NCBI GenBank assembly: GCA_017522105.1
Contig: JAFXAA010000031.1
Span: 1-64,000 of the forward strand
Length of the DNA: 64,000 nucleotides
Source of the DNA: Bacteroidales bacterium
GTDB lineage: Bacteria > Bacteroidota > Bacteroidia > Bacteroidales > P3
Direction of reading: 5' to 3'
Shown here: positions 27,071-36,458 of the stretch, in pieces
How positions within the stretch are numbered: the first letter of the stretch is position 1
Layout: the number at the start of each line of letters is the position of its first letter
The notes under the pieces: model-generated
The model's input: only the letters and a program-made list of their open reading frames with translations
Databases searched by the model: none
What the model was told of the DNA's origin: nothing
Position numbers and translations under genes: made by a program

Positions 27071-27699
27071 CGCACTATGTTGCTGCCCATGCGGAGGGCT
27101 TTCTGGCGCGTGGCAGGGCTGTCATTGTGCACGTCCTGGTCTTCCCAGCCGTCGCCGAGGTCGCACTCCCATGTGAAGAAACACACCAAGCGTCCCTCCC
27201 AGATGAGGCCGTAGCCCTTGGGCGGCAGGTTGTCGTGCTCGTGTATCTTGGGCAGGCCGTTGGGGAACTGGTACTTCTGGTGGTAGATGGGGTGCGTGAA
27301 GGGCAGTTCCACGAACTCCAGCTCAGGAAAGACTTTCTTCATCTGCGGCACTATGAACTCGCGCAGACCGTAGTTGTCATCGATGTGCAGGAAACCGCCA
27401 CCGATGAGGTAGTTGCGCAGGTTCTGCGCATCGGCGTCGCTGAAGACGACGTTGCCGTGGCCCGTCATGTGCACGAAGGGGTGGCTGAAGAGTTCCGCGC
27501 TGCCCACGTCGACGGTGGCAGGCTCGGGGGCAAGCCCCATTTGCTGGTCGGCGTTGCAGAAGGCTATAAGGTTGGGCAGCGAGGTGGGGTTGGCATACCA
27601 GTCGCCACCGCCGCCGTACTTCAGCAGGGCTATCTGCGGCTGGGCTGTCAAAATGAGAAATGAAAAATGAAAAATGAGAAATAGGACAGTCTTTTTCAT
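27052..27699 (-). CDS. DUF4159 domain protein with repeat-encoded signal peptide
   Basis: The 215-residue exported protein matches the DUF4159 family (class-I glutamine-amidotransferase-like fold): IALLKYGGGGDWY at the N-terminus, then HMTGHGNVVFSD, GGGFLHIDDNYGLREFI, PFTHPIYH and RLVCFFTWECDLGDGWED. Family members are often found beside BatA/vWA and MoxR systems, but here it overlaps rsmE (ATGA at 27696-27699). The signal peptide core (FLIFHFSFLIL) is translated from five 7-bp tandem repeats at 27651-27685; a unit change would shift the frame. Function unknown. Confidence 0.85.
   Translation of the reverse strand: MKKTVLFLIFHFSFLILTAQPQIALLKYGGGGDWYANPTSLPNLIAFCNADQQMGLAPEPATVDVGSAELFSHPFVHMTGHGNVVFSDADAQNLRNYLIGGGFLHIDDNYGLREFIVPQMKKVFPELEFVELPFTHPIYHQKYQFPNGLPKIHEHDNLPPKGYGLIWEGRLVCFFTWECDLGDGWEDQDVHNDSPATRQKALRMGSNIVRYAFGE
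27651..27685. repeat. 7-bp tandem repeat inside a signal-peptide coding region
   Basis: Five consecutive 7-bp units (AAATGAG, AAATGAA, AAATGAA, AAATGAG, AAATAGG) lie inside the 5' end of the DUF4159 gene. Because 7 is not a multiple of 3, slippage by one unit would put the gene out of frame. Confidence 0.9.
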
Positions 27700-28421
27700 A
27701 GGCTTCGGTCGTTGACAAGGTTGAAAGCGCAACAAACGTAGAGGGCCGCCGTCTCGGTGCGCAGACGGCTGGGGCCGAGGCTCACGGGCTGGAAGCCCTG
27801 CTCCTGTGCCAGCGCTATCTCCTCCGCCGAGAAATCGCCCTCGGGGCCTATCAGCACCACGGCGTCCGCTCCGGCCTGCAGGGCCGTGCCAAGCGGCGTG
27901 CGCGGCTGCCCGGCCTCGCAGTGGGCGATGAACTTTTGTGTGGGATTTGCAAAGCGGAAAGAGGAAAGCCAGTCGCGGAGGAGGACGGCGGGGTGGATTT
28001 CAGGAAGGATGAGGTGGAGGCTCTGCTTCATGGCGCTGAGGGCTATGCGCTCCAGGCGCTCGGTCTTGAGGAAGGTGCGCTCGCTGTGGTCGCACTCCAG
28101 GAGGGTGACCTCCCCCACCCCGACCTCCACGGCCTTCTCCACGAGCCACTCCATGCGCGACGGGTTCTTCGTGGGCGCCACGGCAAGATGGAGCGCGGGT
28201 AGCGGTGATTGCGGGGTGCGCAGAGCCTCTTCCGGCTCCACGGCGCAAGCGCGGTCGTCGGCCTGGAGCACGCGGCACCGGTAGAGGTGCCCCTGCCCGT
28301 CGGTGACGTTGAGGGTGTCGCCCGCGCGCAGACGCAGCACGCGCACTGCATGGCGGCTCTCCTCGGCGTCGAGGGTGCAGATGCCGCCGAGGGCAATGTC
28401 TTTACTGTAGAATAACTGCAT
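27696..28421 (-). CDS. rsmE: 16S rRNA m3U1498 methyltransferase
   Basis: SPOUT-class methyltransferase that methylates N3 of U1498 of 16S rRNA. At 241 residues it is of normal length, with an N-terminal PUA-like domain (HAVRVLRLRAGDTLNVTDGQG) and the C-terminal knot motifs VLIGPEGDFSAEEI and SLGPSRLRTETAAL that bind S-adenosylmethionine. It lies 3 bp downstream of mnmA and overlaps the DUF4159 start, so the three genes are likely one operon. Confidence 0.94.
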   Translation of the reverse strand: MQLFYSKDIALGGICTLDAEESRHAVRVLRLRAGDTLNVTDGQGHLYRCRVLQADDRACAVEPEEALRTPQSPLPALHLAVAPTKNPSRMEWLVEKAVEVGVGEVTLLECDHSERTFLKTERLERIALSAMKQSLHLILPEIHPAVLLRDWLSSFRFANPTQKFIAHCEAGQPRTPLGTALQAGADAVVLIGPEGDFSAEEIALAQEQGFQPVSLGPSRLRTETAALYVCCAFNLVNDRSL

Positions 28422-28424
28422 AGG

Positions 28425-29483
28425 CTAATCTATCATTCCTGAGGCGATGACCAAGTGGGCGTCGGCATCGTAGATGGTGGCATACTGGCCCGCGGCGATG
28501 CCCTGTATCAGCTCGCCGCTCTCTATCTGCACGAGGCCGTCGGGCAGCTGCACGAGGCGCCCCGGATGGAACTCAGGCGTGTGGCGTATCTTGAACTTCA
28601 CCTCCATTGGCAGCGGCAACTCAACGGGTGCCAGCGGATGGAAGCCCATGAGGGTGATGCGGTCGCCGTACTGCTCGCGCGGGTCGTAGCCCTGGCTCAC
28701 ATACAGCACGTTGTTCTCTATGTCCTTGCGCACGACGAACCAGGGGCCACCGCTGAGGTAGAGGCCTTTGCGCTGCCCAATGGTGTGGAACCAGTAGCCT
28801 TTGTGGGTGCCAAGCACCTTGCCGCTCTCCAGCTCCACAATCTTGCCCTCGCGCTCGCCAAGGTAGCGCTTTATGAAGTCGTTGTAGTTGATCTTGCCAA
28901 GGAAGCAGATGCCCTGGCTGTCCTTCCTGTCCGCACTGGGCAAGCCGGCCTCGTGGGCTATGGCGCGCACCTCGCCCTTCATGAGGTGGCCGATGGGGAA
29001 CATAAGCTTCTGTATCTGCTTGTAGCTTAGTTGCGACAGGAAGTCCGTCTGGTCCTTCACAGGGTCTTTGGCGGTGGCGAGGAAGGTGTTGCCGTCGACG
29101 ATGGCCGTAGTGGCGTAATGGCCTGTGGCTATGCGGTCGTAGGCGTGGCCACGGCGGTCGTCGAAAGCACCGAACTTGATGAGTTTGTTGCACATCACGT
29201 CGGGATTAGGCGTCAAGCCCTTGCGCACGCTCTCTATGGTGTAGCTCACAACATTGTCCCAGTACTCCTTGTGCAGGTTCACCTCCTCGAAGCGGCAGCC
29301 GTATTTCCTGGCTATCCACTGCGTGATCTCTATGTCTTCCTCCGCCGGACAGTCGATATACCCCTCCTCATCCTCCATGCCGATGCGGATGTAGAAGATG
29401 TCAGGCGTGTAGCCCTGCTCCTTGAGCAGGTGCACCACGACGGAGCTGTCCACGCCCCCCGATACCAATGCCGCGATAGTCAT
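28425..29483 (-). CDS. mnmA: tRNA-specific 2-thiouridylase
   Basis: Forms 2-thiouridine at the wobble position 34 of tRNA Lys, Glu and Gln, taking sulfur from a persulfide carrier. The 352-residue protein carries the PP-loop SGGVDSS (about residues 8-14), the first catalytic Cys in NPDVMCN (C98) and the persulfide Cys in [10 protein letters not shown] (C193). The C-terminal beta-barrel is present. It is first in the operon with rsmE and the DUF4159 gene. Confidence 0.95.
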   Translation of the reverse strand: MTIAALVSGGVDSSVVVHLLKEQGYTPDIFYIRIGMEDEEGYIDCPAEEDIEITQWIARKYGCRFEEVNLHKEYWDNVVSYTIESVRKGLTPNPDVMCNKLIKFGAFDDRRGHAYDRIATGHYATTAIVDGNTFLATAKDPVKDQTDFLSQLSYKQIQKLMFPIGHLMKGEVRAIAHEAGLPSADRKDSQGICFLGKINYNDFIKRYLGEREGKIVELESGKVLGTHKGYWFHTIGQRKGLYLSGGPWFVVRKDIENNVLYVSQGYDPREQYGDRITLMGFHPLAPVELPLPMEVKFKIRHTPEFHPGRLVQLPDGLVQIESGELIQGIAAGQYATIYDADAHLVIASGMID

Positions 29484-29540
29484 ATTAATAATAACGTTGA
29501 GGCCTGAAGTTTAGTATAGGTTAAAAAAAGTTAAAAAATG

Positions 29541-29552
29541 TTACTTTTTTGC
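29541..29552 (+). promoter_or_regulatory. Possible -7 element of the T9SS type B protein gene
   Basis: TACTTTTTTG resembles TAnnTTTG with two extra T residues, upstream of the ATG at 29588. Weak call. Confidence 0.3.
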
Positions 29553-29587
29553 CACCTCATCGTCATATATATAAAGCCCCGAAAAGC

Positions 29588-31438
29588 ATGAAGTCTCTTT
29601 CGCATATCATCGTCGTGCTTCTCGCCACCATCAGCCTAACGGCGGCGGCGCAGAGCGGCTGCCCTGCAAGAGCGCTGCCCTACCACGAGAACTTCGACCG
29701 CAGCTTCACAGACGACAGTCCTGCAAGCTGGTGGGTAACAGGCTCTAACTACCAGCAATGTCCGGGAGGGACGACGGTGAACAACTGCTGGACGTTGTGG
29801 CGCGAAGGTGGATTCAGGTGCCCGTCGGTCGACTCGCTGTGGGATGGTAACGACGAATGCAAGTCGCTGGGGCTGGGCTTCGTGCTGCCCATCTGCGGCG
29901 ACAGTACGCGGGGCGCCACCACACAGCACGGCCGTGGAGCGGTGATAGTGTCGCCACCCTTCCAGCAGCAACCACGCGCGCTGGTATTCAACAGCCTTAA
30001 TCTCACCAGCAGAAACGGCAGCCCATTACACTTCACCGTGGAGGTGGGCTATGTCACAGACATGAGCGACTGCTACAACAGCTTTGTGGCCGTGGACAGC
30101 GTGGTGTTCCACAGCCGTATCAACTCTTGGATAGCTCTTGAGCACCAAGCGCTGCCACTCTACGGCATACCGCAGCCCTACCACGTGGCGTGGCGCACGC
30201 TGTACCAACCCGATCAATACTTCGACTGCTGGGGATTATACATTGACGACGTCTCCATACTGCCGTCGCCACACTACGACGAGATAACGGCCACGATATG
30301 CGAAGGTGGATACTATACGGATAACGGCTTTCTTGTGGCAGCCAACGACCTCGGCCCTGGACAGCATATACTGACACATTGCGACGACACGCCAGACTCA
30401 ACAGGCGAGGTGCTCTGTCATATACTCTGCCTGACCGTTGTGCCACGTCCTGTCATAGACATCGACACCGCGATAATGCCGGGCGACGCCCTGCTATTGG
30501 CCGACTCGGCTTATGTGCTGCCTGGCACCTATACCTACGACCGTCATGCCGCCGAGGACGCATGTGACCCACTCGAACGCATACATCTGCACATGAAGCC
30601 CCTGCCTCCGGTGCAGTGCAGCGTCGATATTGAGGGGGAGCGGACAGTATATGCCGACACAACAGTCACCGTCCAAGCCTATGTCGCCGACAGCAACATC
30701 CGTCTTCGCTGGGAACCGGCGCATCTCTTCGCAAACCCCGAGGGTGATACCGTAGACTTCCCTCTCAAACGCAACGAACGGCGTTGTATAGCGGTGACAG
30801 CCGCAATGGAAGACCCCATCAACGTCATCTACAAAGCCGACACCATAGACACCGTCGACAACCCGCTATGGTTCCGGGCTCCGATAGAGCCAGGCGTCGT
30901 ATACAACCTGAATGTCACCATCGGTGACGGCAGTCCGCGCCACGTGATGGTGTATTTCAACGGCACATTCGTGCTCGATGACACCGTGGGCACCGCACCG
31001 CTGACCGTCGACATCGTCGACGACAACGACAGCACGGCACACATAGGCATACTGTTGCCCGACGCCGACCGCTTCAACAACATAACACTCAAGCGGATAT
31101 GCACGGTCACCGACACCGCCTGCTTCACCTCATGGGACACCTCGTCAAGAGCCATGCCGACCGAGAACATCCAAGGGTGGTGGATGCCTAACGTATTCAC
31201 TCCGGGAGGCGAGAGCAACCGCACCATCGGCGTCGTCGGCAACGTGTCATTCAAAGACTTCAAGCTAACTATATACAACCGCGAGGGGCTGCAGGTATGG
31301 CAAAGCGACGACCCATCCAAACAATGGGATGGCGGCAACTGCCAGCAGGGAGCCTACGTTTGGCGTCTGCACTATAGCCTTACCGACACCCCACTGCGTA
31401 GCCACAGCGCCACAGGCACCATACTGCTGCTAAGATAA
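29588..31438 (+). CDS. Secreted protein with T9SS type B (gliding-motility-type) sorting domain
   Basis: The 616-residue protein has a signal peptide (MKSLSHIIVVLLATISLTAA) and then an N-terminal MAM/choice-of-anchor-J-like region starting CPARALPYHENFDRSF and continuing to about residue 235. A middle part of Ig-like modules follows. The C-terminal domain of about 85 residues carries the type B landmarks MPNVFTPGGE, FKLTIYNREGLQVW and QWDGGNCQQGAYVWRLHY. The protein should cross the outer membrane by the type IX system and stay at or leave the surface. Binding target unknown. ATG 29588 is chosen for its signal peptide. Confidence 0.88.
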   Translation: MKSLSHIIVVLLATISLTAAAQSGCPARALPYHENFDRSFTDDSPASWWVTGSNYQQCPGGTTVNNCWTLWREGGFRCPSVDSLWDGNDECKSLGLGFVLPICGDSTRGATTQHGRGAVIVSPPFQQQPRALVFNSLNLTSRNGSPLHFTVEVGYVTDMSDCYNSFVAVDSVVFHSRINSWIALEHQALPLYGIPQPYHVAWRTLYQPDQYFDCWGLYIDDVSILPSPHYDEITATICEGGYYTDNGFLVAANDLGPGQHILTHCDDTPDSTGEVLCHILCLTVVPRPVIDIDTAIMPGDALLLADSAYVLPGTYTYDRHAAEDACDPLERIHLHMKPLPPVQCSVDIEGERTVYADTTVTVQAYVADSNIRLRWEPAHLFANPEGDTVDFPLKRNERRCIAVTAAMEDPINVIYKADTIDTVDNPLWFRAPIEPGVVYNLNVTIGDGSPRHVMVYFNGTFVLDDTVGTAPLTVDIVDDNDSTAHIGILLPDADRFNNITLKRICTVTDTACFTSWDTSSRAMPTENIQGWWMPNVFTPGGESNRTIGVVGNVSFKDFKLTIYNREGLQVWQSDDPSKQWDGGNCQQGAYVWRLHYSLTDTPLRSHSATGTILLLR

Positions 31439-31453
31439 CTTAACGACAAGCCT

Positions 31454-32350
31454 TCATTTACTATCCACCGCACGCTTATTGCCTTTGGCAAGGACGACAA
31501 TCGTCACGGCGGCGAGGATGAGCACTATGCCGCAAAGGAGGCGCAGGGAGAACGGCTCGCCGAAGACGAGGACCCCGATGAGTACAGCCGTAGTGGGTTC
31601 CAAGGCACCAAGGATGGCCGTAGGCGTGGAGCCTATATACTTGGCGGCATAGACCATCATCACCAAGGCCATGATGGCCGGCACCACGGCAAGCCACGAG
31701 ACCCATAGCCATGCACGCGGCGTGGACGGCAACTGCAACGACTGGCCGCTCAGCAAGGCGAACATAGCCATACCGGCAGCACAGTAGAAGAGGACGTAGA
31801 AATTAATCTTGAAGGACGACATGGCCAACGGTGACTTGTCTACGACAATGATATACAGCGCGTATGTGAGCGCAGAGACGAGCACCAAGACAACGCCTCC
31901 AAGGTGCAGGGCTCCGCCGTCAGTATCGCCCCAGTAGAGAAGCAGAACACCCAAAAGGCTGAGGAGAATACTTGCCACAGTGGCGAAACGGATGCGCTCG
32001 CGGAAGAAGAACGCCATGATGGCTGCCGTCATCACCGGGTAGGTGAAGAGAATGGTGGAGGCCACGCCGGCAGGCATGAGGTGGAAGCTCAGATAGAGGG
32101 TGAGCGACGAGAAGATGAAGAGGATGCCAAGAGCGGTGAGCGTCAAGAACTCGCGCTTGTTGACCCTAAGGCTCTCCCGACGGAAAAGCATGACGACGGC
32201 AATAATGAGCCACGCAAGGCCGAAGCGATAGAAAAGAACCGACGGCGTGTTCATGCCTTCGGCATAAAGATTGAGGGCGCCAAGAGGGTTGGTGCCGTAG
32301 CACACGGCGGCACCTACGGCACAGAGTATTCCTATTAGTTTCTTATTCAT
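31454..32350 (-). CDS. EamA/DMT family transporter
   Basis: The 298-residue protein has ten predicted membrane helices in two EamA repeats. Features include FYRFGLAWLIIAVVMLF, LMPAGVASTILFTYPVMTAA (conserved PV in helix 4) and IGSTPTAILGALEPTTAVLIG in the second half. It probably exports or exchanges a small metabolite; the substrate is unknown. It is convergent with the T9SS type B gene (15-bp gap) and lies downstream of the ftsZ terminator on the same strand, so it is probably a separate unit. It is not closely similar in sequence to the EamA gene at 25 kb. Confidence 0.9.
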   Translation of the reverse strand: MNKKLIGILCAVGAAVCYGTNPLGALNLYAEGMNTPSVLFYRFGLAWLIIAVVMLFRRESLRVNKREFLTLTALGILFIFSSLTLYLSFHLMPAGVASTILFTYPVMTAAIMAFFFRERIRFATVASILLSLLGVLLLYWGDTDGGALHLGGVVLVLVSALTYALYIIVVDKSPLAMSSFKINFYVLFYCAAGMAMFALLSGQSLQLPSTPRAWLWVSWLAVVPAIMALVMMVYAAKYIGSTPTAILGALEPTTAVLIGVLVFGEPFSLRLLCGIVLILAAVTIVVLAKGNKRAVDSK

Positions 32351-32359
32351 TGCGACAGA

Positions 32360-32405
32360 AAAAGAAGAAAGCCAAAGAGTCTTCGTCTGGACGAGAGCCT
32401 TTGGC
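32360..32405 (-). terminator. Terminator of the dcw operon
   Basis: GCCAAAG (32371-32377) and CTTTGGC (32399-32405) pair. An inner CGTC/GACG stem extends the hairpin, and on the minus strand it is followed by TTTCTTCTTTTT. It lies 27 bp after the ftsZ stop and just before the EamA start. Confidence 0.75.
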
Positions 32406-32431
32406 CTTCTCCGGGTTATATTATGCTTGCA

Positions 32432-34144
32432 TCAATCGGGCTGGTTGCCATAGAGAAAGGAGTTCTTGGCCATGGTTCCGTCGGCACGCATGGTGTAGGC
32501 CGACGCTTCGCGTGCGGCAGAATGCTGCCCCTCGAAGAGGGCGTCCTCGGAAATCTGGCTGGTGGTCATCTGCTGCACTATGTCGGCACCGTTGGGGTTG
32601 CTGCGCAGCAACTCGTGGATGCGGCGTATGCGGTCGGCGGCAGTGGTGACATCATTGTCGTTGCCAAAAGCCGAAGTGAAAGGGTCTTTTGCTGGGGCTG
32701 CCACAGGAGCGGGCTCCGCGACACGCTCTTTGGCCGCAACAGGAGCTTCAACACGCACACTCTGTTCGGGCTGAACGATGTGAATCTCGTCCACCATGGT
32801 GTCTATCTCTGTCTTGAAGTCGTCAGCAACGGCGCGGGTACGAGGGGTGGCTGCAGGCGCGGATGCCATAGGCTCGTCGTCGTCAAGAACGAACACATGT
32901 CTTTCCACAGAGGCTGGTTGGGGTTGCGCCACAATGGGTTCGGTTGCCACCACAGCTTCCGGCACTATGACGCTTTCCGGCACGAAAACAGGCTCGGACA
33001 CCGATGCTTTGGCATCATCGGCAGGACGATGGATGATAGACATTCCCTCCTCGTCAACCTTTGCTTCTGCCGGCTTTTCCTGGACAGTGGCATCAGCATC
33101 CGAAGGAAGCTCATAACGCTTGGGTTGCGTCGGCACTTGTTTGGAGCCTTTCTCGAAACCCGTAGCAATAAGAATAACCTTGAGCTCATCGCCAAGGCTC
33201 TCATCGGTACCAGCACCCCATATAAAGTCGGCCGTGCCGTTGGTACGGTCGAGGATATAGTCCGTAATCTCGGCCTGCTCGTCCATAGTGAGCTCATGCT
33301 CGGAGGAGTAGGAGAAATAGAGGAGGACGTTCTTGGCGCCGCTGATATCGCTGTCGTCAAGCAGGACTGACGTTGTAGCGGCAGTGATAGCATCGATGGC
33401 GCGGTTCTCGCCACGGCCGCTGCCGGTGCCCATAAGGGCTGTGCCGCTGTTCTCCATTACGGTGTTGACATCCTGGAAATCAACAATGATATAGGCATTC
33501 TTGGTGATTATTTCCGCAATACCTTTGGCTGCTGTGAGCAACACGTCGTTAGCCAATCCAAAAGCCTCGGAAATACGCATATTCCCATAGGAGCGCAGTT
33601 TGTCGTTATTAATAACGATGATGGAGTCAACATGCTTGCGAAGCTCCTCTATGCCTGCCTCTGCCTGCTCAAGGCGACGCTTGCCCTCAAAGCTGAAAGG
33701 CTTGGTGACAATGGCGACAACAAGGATTTTCTTGTTTTCATCGTTGTCGAGGTCTATGCTCTTCGCGATCTCAGCAATGACAGGAGCCGCACCTGTACCA
33801 GTGCCACCTCCCATGCCGGCGGTGATAAAGAGCATCTGCGTGTTATGTGAAATTGCCTCACGAATCTCGTCAGCCTTGTCCATGGCGGCCTTGCGAGCCC
33901 GCTCAGGCTTGTTGCCTGCTCCAAGACCAAGATCCCCGAGAGGTATCTTATTGGGGACAGGACTCGCATTGAGAGCCTTCATATCCGTGTTGCAAACGAT
34001 GAAGTCCACACCCTCAATGCCCTTGTCGAACATGTGGTTCACCGCGTTGCCACCGCCACCACCTACACCAATAACCTTGATGTAAGACGACTGACCCTTG
34101 GGGGAATCAAAGGTGAAGAGGGCAGAATTTGTGTTGTCTTCCAT
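32432..34144 (-). CDS. ftsZ: Cell division protein FtsZ
   Basis: Tubulin-like GTPase that forms the division ring. In the 570-residue protein the GTPase domain covers about residues 20-330, with the tubulin signature GMGGGTGTGAAP (about 111-122) and the T7-loop region VDFQDVNTVM. The C-terminal linker is long (about 200 residues, rich in Pro, Val, Glu and Ala), and the protein ends with a conserved tail KNSFLYGNQPD for FtsA binding. The linker makes it longer than typical 350-450-residue FtsZ. It is last in the dcw operon, followed by a terminator; a possible internal promoter lies upstream (34171-34178). Confidence 0.97.
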   Translation of the reverse strand: MEDNTNSALFTFDSPKGQSSYIKVIGVGGGGGNAVNHMFDKGIEGVDFIVCNTDMKALNASPVPNKIPLGDLGLGAGNKPERARKAAMDKADEIREAISHNTQMLFITAGMGGGTGTGAAPVIAEIAKSIDLDNDENKKILVVAIVTKPFSFEGKRRLEQAEAGIEELRKHVDSIIVINNDKLRSYGNMRISEAFGLANDVLLTAAKGIAEIITKNAYIIVDFQDVNTVMENSGTALMGTGSGRGENRAIDAITAATTSVLLDDSDISGAKNVLLYFSYSSEHELTMDEQAEITDYILDRTNGTADFIWGAGTDESLGDELKVILIATGFEKGSKQVPTQPKRYELPSDADATVQEKPAEAKVDEEGMSIIHRPADDAKASVSEPVFVPESVIVPEAVVATEPIVAQPQPASVERHVFVLDDDEPMASAPAATPRTRAVADDFKTEIDTMVDEIHIVQPEQSVRVEAPVAAKERVAEPAPVAAPAKDPFTSAFGNDNDVTTAADRIRRIHELLRSNPNGADIVQQMTTSQISEDALFEGQHSAAREASAYTMRADGTMAKNSFLYGNQPD

Positions 34145-34170
34145 GTGCTTGTATGTGTTTATCTCGTTGA

Positions 34171-34178
34171 TAAAGATA
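34171..34178 (-). promoter_or_regulatory. Possible ftsZ promoter -7 element
   Basis: On the minus strand TATCTTTA lies 27 bp upstream of the ftsZ ATG, in the 148-bp ftsA-ftsZ spacer, the longest spacer in the cluster. No -33 TTTG is obvious. Confidence 0.4.
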
Positions 34179-34292
34179 TCGTTATTCAGTTATCGCCTAT
34201 AACTTTGGCAGTGTAAAATTACTCGTTTTTTACGAAATATCGGAAGCGTATAGATATTAGTTATCAACAGGTTGTGTACAATAACTTTTCAT

Positions 34293-35663
34293 CTACTCAT
34301 CAATGTCCTCATTGAAGATATTGTTGAGAAAACGTCCAAGAACATCATCGAACTTCCCTTTTCCTTTAACTTTCTTGTCCTTACCTTTGGACTGCTCGGC
34401 AGGTTGCGGAGCAGGTTCAGCAGGAGCTTCTGCACCCATGTCGGCGAAAATGTCCACGTGTGCATTACCACGCTTCTCCTCCTCATCTACTTGGGGTGCC
34501 TCAGTCTTCTCAAGTCCATAAAGAACAAGGCCAATACCTGTAGCATACATGGGATGCGCAAGGTCGGCAAAGGCAACGCTCTCGGGGTCGAGGTGCTCGT
34601 TGGGAACACCTATGCGAGTGTCTGTGGTGGTCATAAGCTCGCAGAGGTCTTTTATGTTCTTCAGTTGAGCACCGCCTCCAGTGAGAACAACACCGGCAAT
34701 TAGTTTCTTGTGATAACCGGAAAGCTTTATCTCATAATCCACCTGCTCCATTATCATCTTGGCGCGAGCATTGATAATGCCGGCGAGAGTTTTGACGTAA
34801 ATCTCGCGCGGAGCCTGGCTACGGATGCCGGGGATCGAAATGACATCATTCTCACTCACAGCCTGCACAAGGCACGAGCCAAACTTAACCTTCAGATTCT
34901 CGGCTTGGCGTTTAAGAATATTGCACCCTTCCCTGATATCATTCGTAATGGCATTGCCGGCCAGCGGCAACACTGATGTATGGCGGATGATGCCATCGTG
35001 GAAAATTGCAATGTCCGTGGTCCCACCACCAATATCCACCATGGCCACACCGGCATCTCTATCACTGTCATCGAGAACAGCTTTTGCCGATGCTATGGGC
35101 TCAAGGACCACTCCTTTTATCTTAAGACCTGCACGCTCCACAGCATACTTGATGTATTGCAGATTCTGCACATTGGCAGTCACCATGTGAAAATCTGCCT
35201 CAAGACTCTTTCCTGCAACACCAACTGGCGGTATATCACGACTCAGCGGTTCACGGTCAACAATATACTGTTGCGGAAAAACATGGATAATTTCCTCGCC
35301 AGGCGGGAGCTGTATATTGTACTGCTCATCAATCAAGCGGTCAACATCCTCCTGCTCTATGAGAGTGTGCTCGGCTGGAATCATTATGCTGCCATGGCTT
35401 GGATTGGACTTGATGTGCTGACCGGCAATGCCAACCCACACCTCGTCGATATCCACATTGGCCTGGTCGGCAGCCTCGTTCACGGCTTTGGTGATGGAAT
35501 CTGCCGTCTGCGTAATGCCCTTCACAACGCCATGCTCCACACCGATGGACTCTGTCTTGCCGAAGCCAAGGATCTTCACCTTGCCATTTTCGCCTCTCAT
35601 ACCGACGAAGCATGCAATCTTCGTGGTGCCGATATCGAGGCCTACAATTATTTCATTTGCCAT
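34293..35663 (-). CDS. ftsA: Cell division protein FtsA
   Basis: Actin-like ATPase that anchors FtsZ to the membrane. The 456-residue protein has the phosphate-1 motif VGLDIGTTKIACFVG at the N-terminus, VDIGGGTTDIAIFHDG (phosphate 2) and the adenosine loop GVVLTGGGAQLKNI. The C-terminus has a Lys-rich linker and a short amphipathic tail (VLGRFLNNIFNEDIDE), the expected membrane-targeting helix. It is 18 bp downstream of ftsQ. Confidence 0.96.
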   Translation of the reverse strand: MANEIIVGLDIGTTKIACFVGMRGENGKVKILGFGKTESIGVEHGVVKGITQTADSITKAVNEAADQANVDIDEVWVGIAGQHIKSNPSHGSIMIPAEHTLIEQEDVDRLIDEQYNIQLPPGEEIIHVFPQQYIVDREPLSRDIPPVGVAGKSLEADFHMVTANVQNLQYIKYAVERAGLKIKGVVLEPIASAKAVLDDSDRDAGVAMVDIGGGTTDIAIFHDGIIRHTSVLPLAGNAITNDIREGCNILKRQAENLKVKFGSCLVQAVSENDVISIPGIRSQAPREIYVKTLAGIINARAKMIMEQVDYEIKLSGYHKKLIAGVVLTGGGAQLKNIKDLCELMTTTDTRIGVPNEHLDPESVAFADLAHPMYATGIGLVLYGLEKTEAPQVDEEEKRGNAHVDIFADMGAEAPAEPAPQPAEQSKGKDKKVKGKGKFDDVLGRFLNNIFNEDIDE

Positions 35664-35681
35664 AATACGTATTGTTTTTGT

Positions 35682-36440
35682 TTATTTCTTCTCTTTTGTA
35701 CATACCACCTGGTTGCGGAATTTGAGGCTTATCTTCGTGTAGGTGTTCCACCCCGCCCGAGGCATGCCCTTACGGTAAAATGTCATCAAGTTGGCGAACT
35801 TGTTGTCAAGATCTTCCGCCGGACCAAGCTCTATGACATGGTCGCCAAGCTTAGGCACCATTATCATGTCGCCGTCACGCTCTATATATACCTGATCCAC
35901 CAGCCCCTTATATTGATGTTTGTCATCAAGGAACCTTGCAACAGTCAGCAGCGACTGCATCTGATTATTCAAACTGTCTACCCGCAATGGTTCCACAAAG
36001 TCCCCACCAGTCACCAGCACATCACAGTCTCCCACTTTACTCACTGGCATAATCGCTCCTTCTTCATCAAAATACAGCTCGTTTGCACCATAGAAAAGTC
36101 GCGCTATCGGCCTACGTTGTGTGGCTCTTACCACCACCTTGCCGCTGACGCTCACCGATGCCGAAACATCCTTCAAGTACGGCACTCGCGAAGCAGCATC
36201 CGCGACCATTGCTCGATCAACATCCTTCACCAACACGGCATAAATTGTGGGAATGGCCGCAGTAATACTGTCGACTACGGTCTGGCCATCGATGATTTTA
36301 GGTGCAGAACCGTAACGGATGTTCACCTCTATGCCTTGTACATGTCGACGAGACCGGTTGACATTGGCCACAATGACCAATATTGCCACCACTACGGTGC
36401 CAAGGAGGATGAACAGTATTCTATACGGTTTTTTTATCAC
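35682..36440 (-). CDS. ftsQ: Cell division protein FtsQ
   Basis: The 252-residue bitopic protein has one N-terminal membrane helix (about residues 7-25: ILFILLGTVVVAILVIVANV), followed by a POTRA-like domain and the FtsQ beta domain (VVRATQRRPIARLFYGANELYFDEEGAIM is split across the two, read 36040-36150). FtsQ links FtsL to the early divisome. Identification rests on topology, the PIARL phrase and position between murC and ftsA. Confidence 0.9.
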   Translation of the reverse strand: MIKKPYRILFILLGTVVVAILVIVANVNRSRRHVQGIEVNIRYGSAPKIIDGQTVVDSITAAIPTIYAVLVKDVDRAMVADAASRVPYLKDVSASVSVSGKVVVRATQRRPIARLFYGANELYFDEEGAIMPVSKVGDCDVLVTGGDFVEPLRVDSLNNQMQSLLTVARFLDDKHQYKGLVDQVYIERDGDMIMVPKLGDHVIELGPAEDLDNKFANLMTFYRKGMPRAGWNTYTKISLKFRNQVVCTKEKK

Positions 36441-36458
36441 TGCTGTTCTCTTTGATGT

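Noticed and set aside
32432-34144. FtsZ C-terminal extension as a fused extra domain
   Set aside because: The about 200-residue region is a low-complexity linker ending in the normal FtsA-binding tail; no domain is recognisable.
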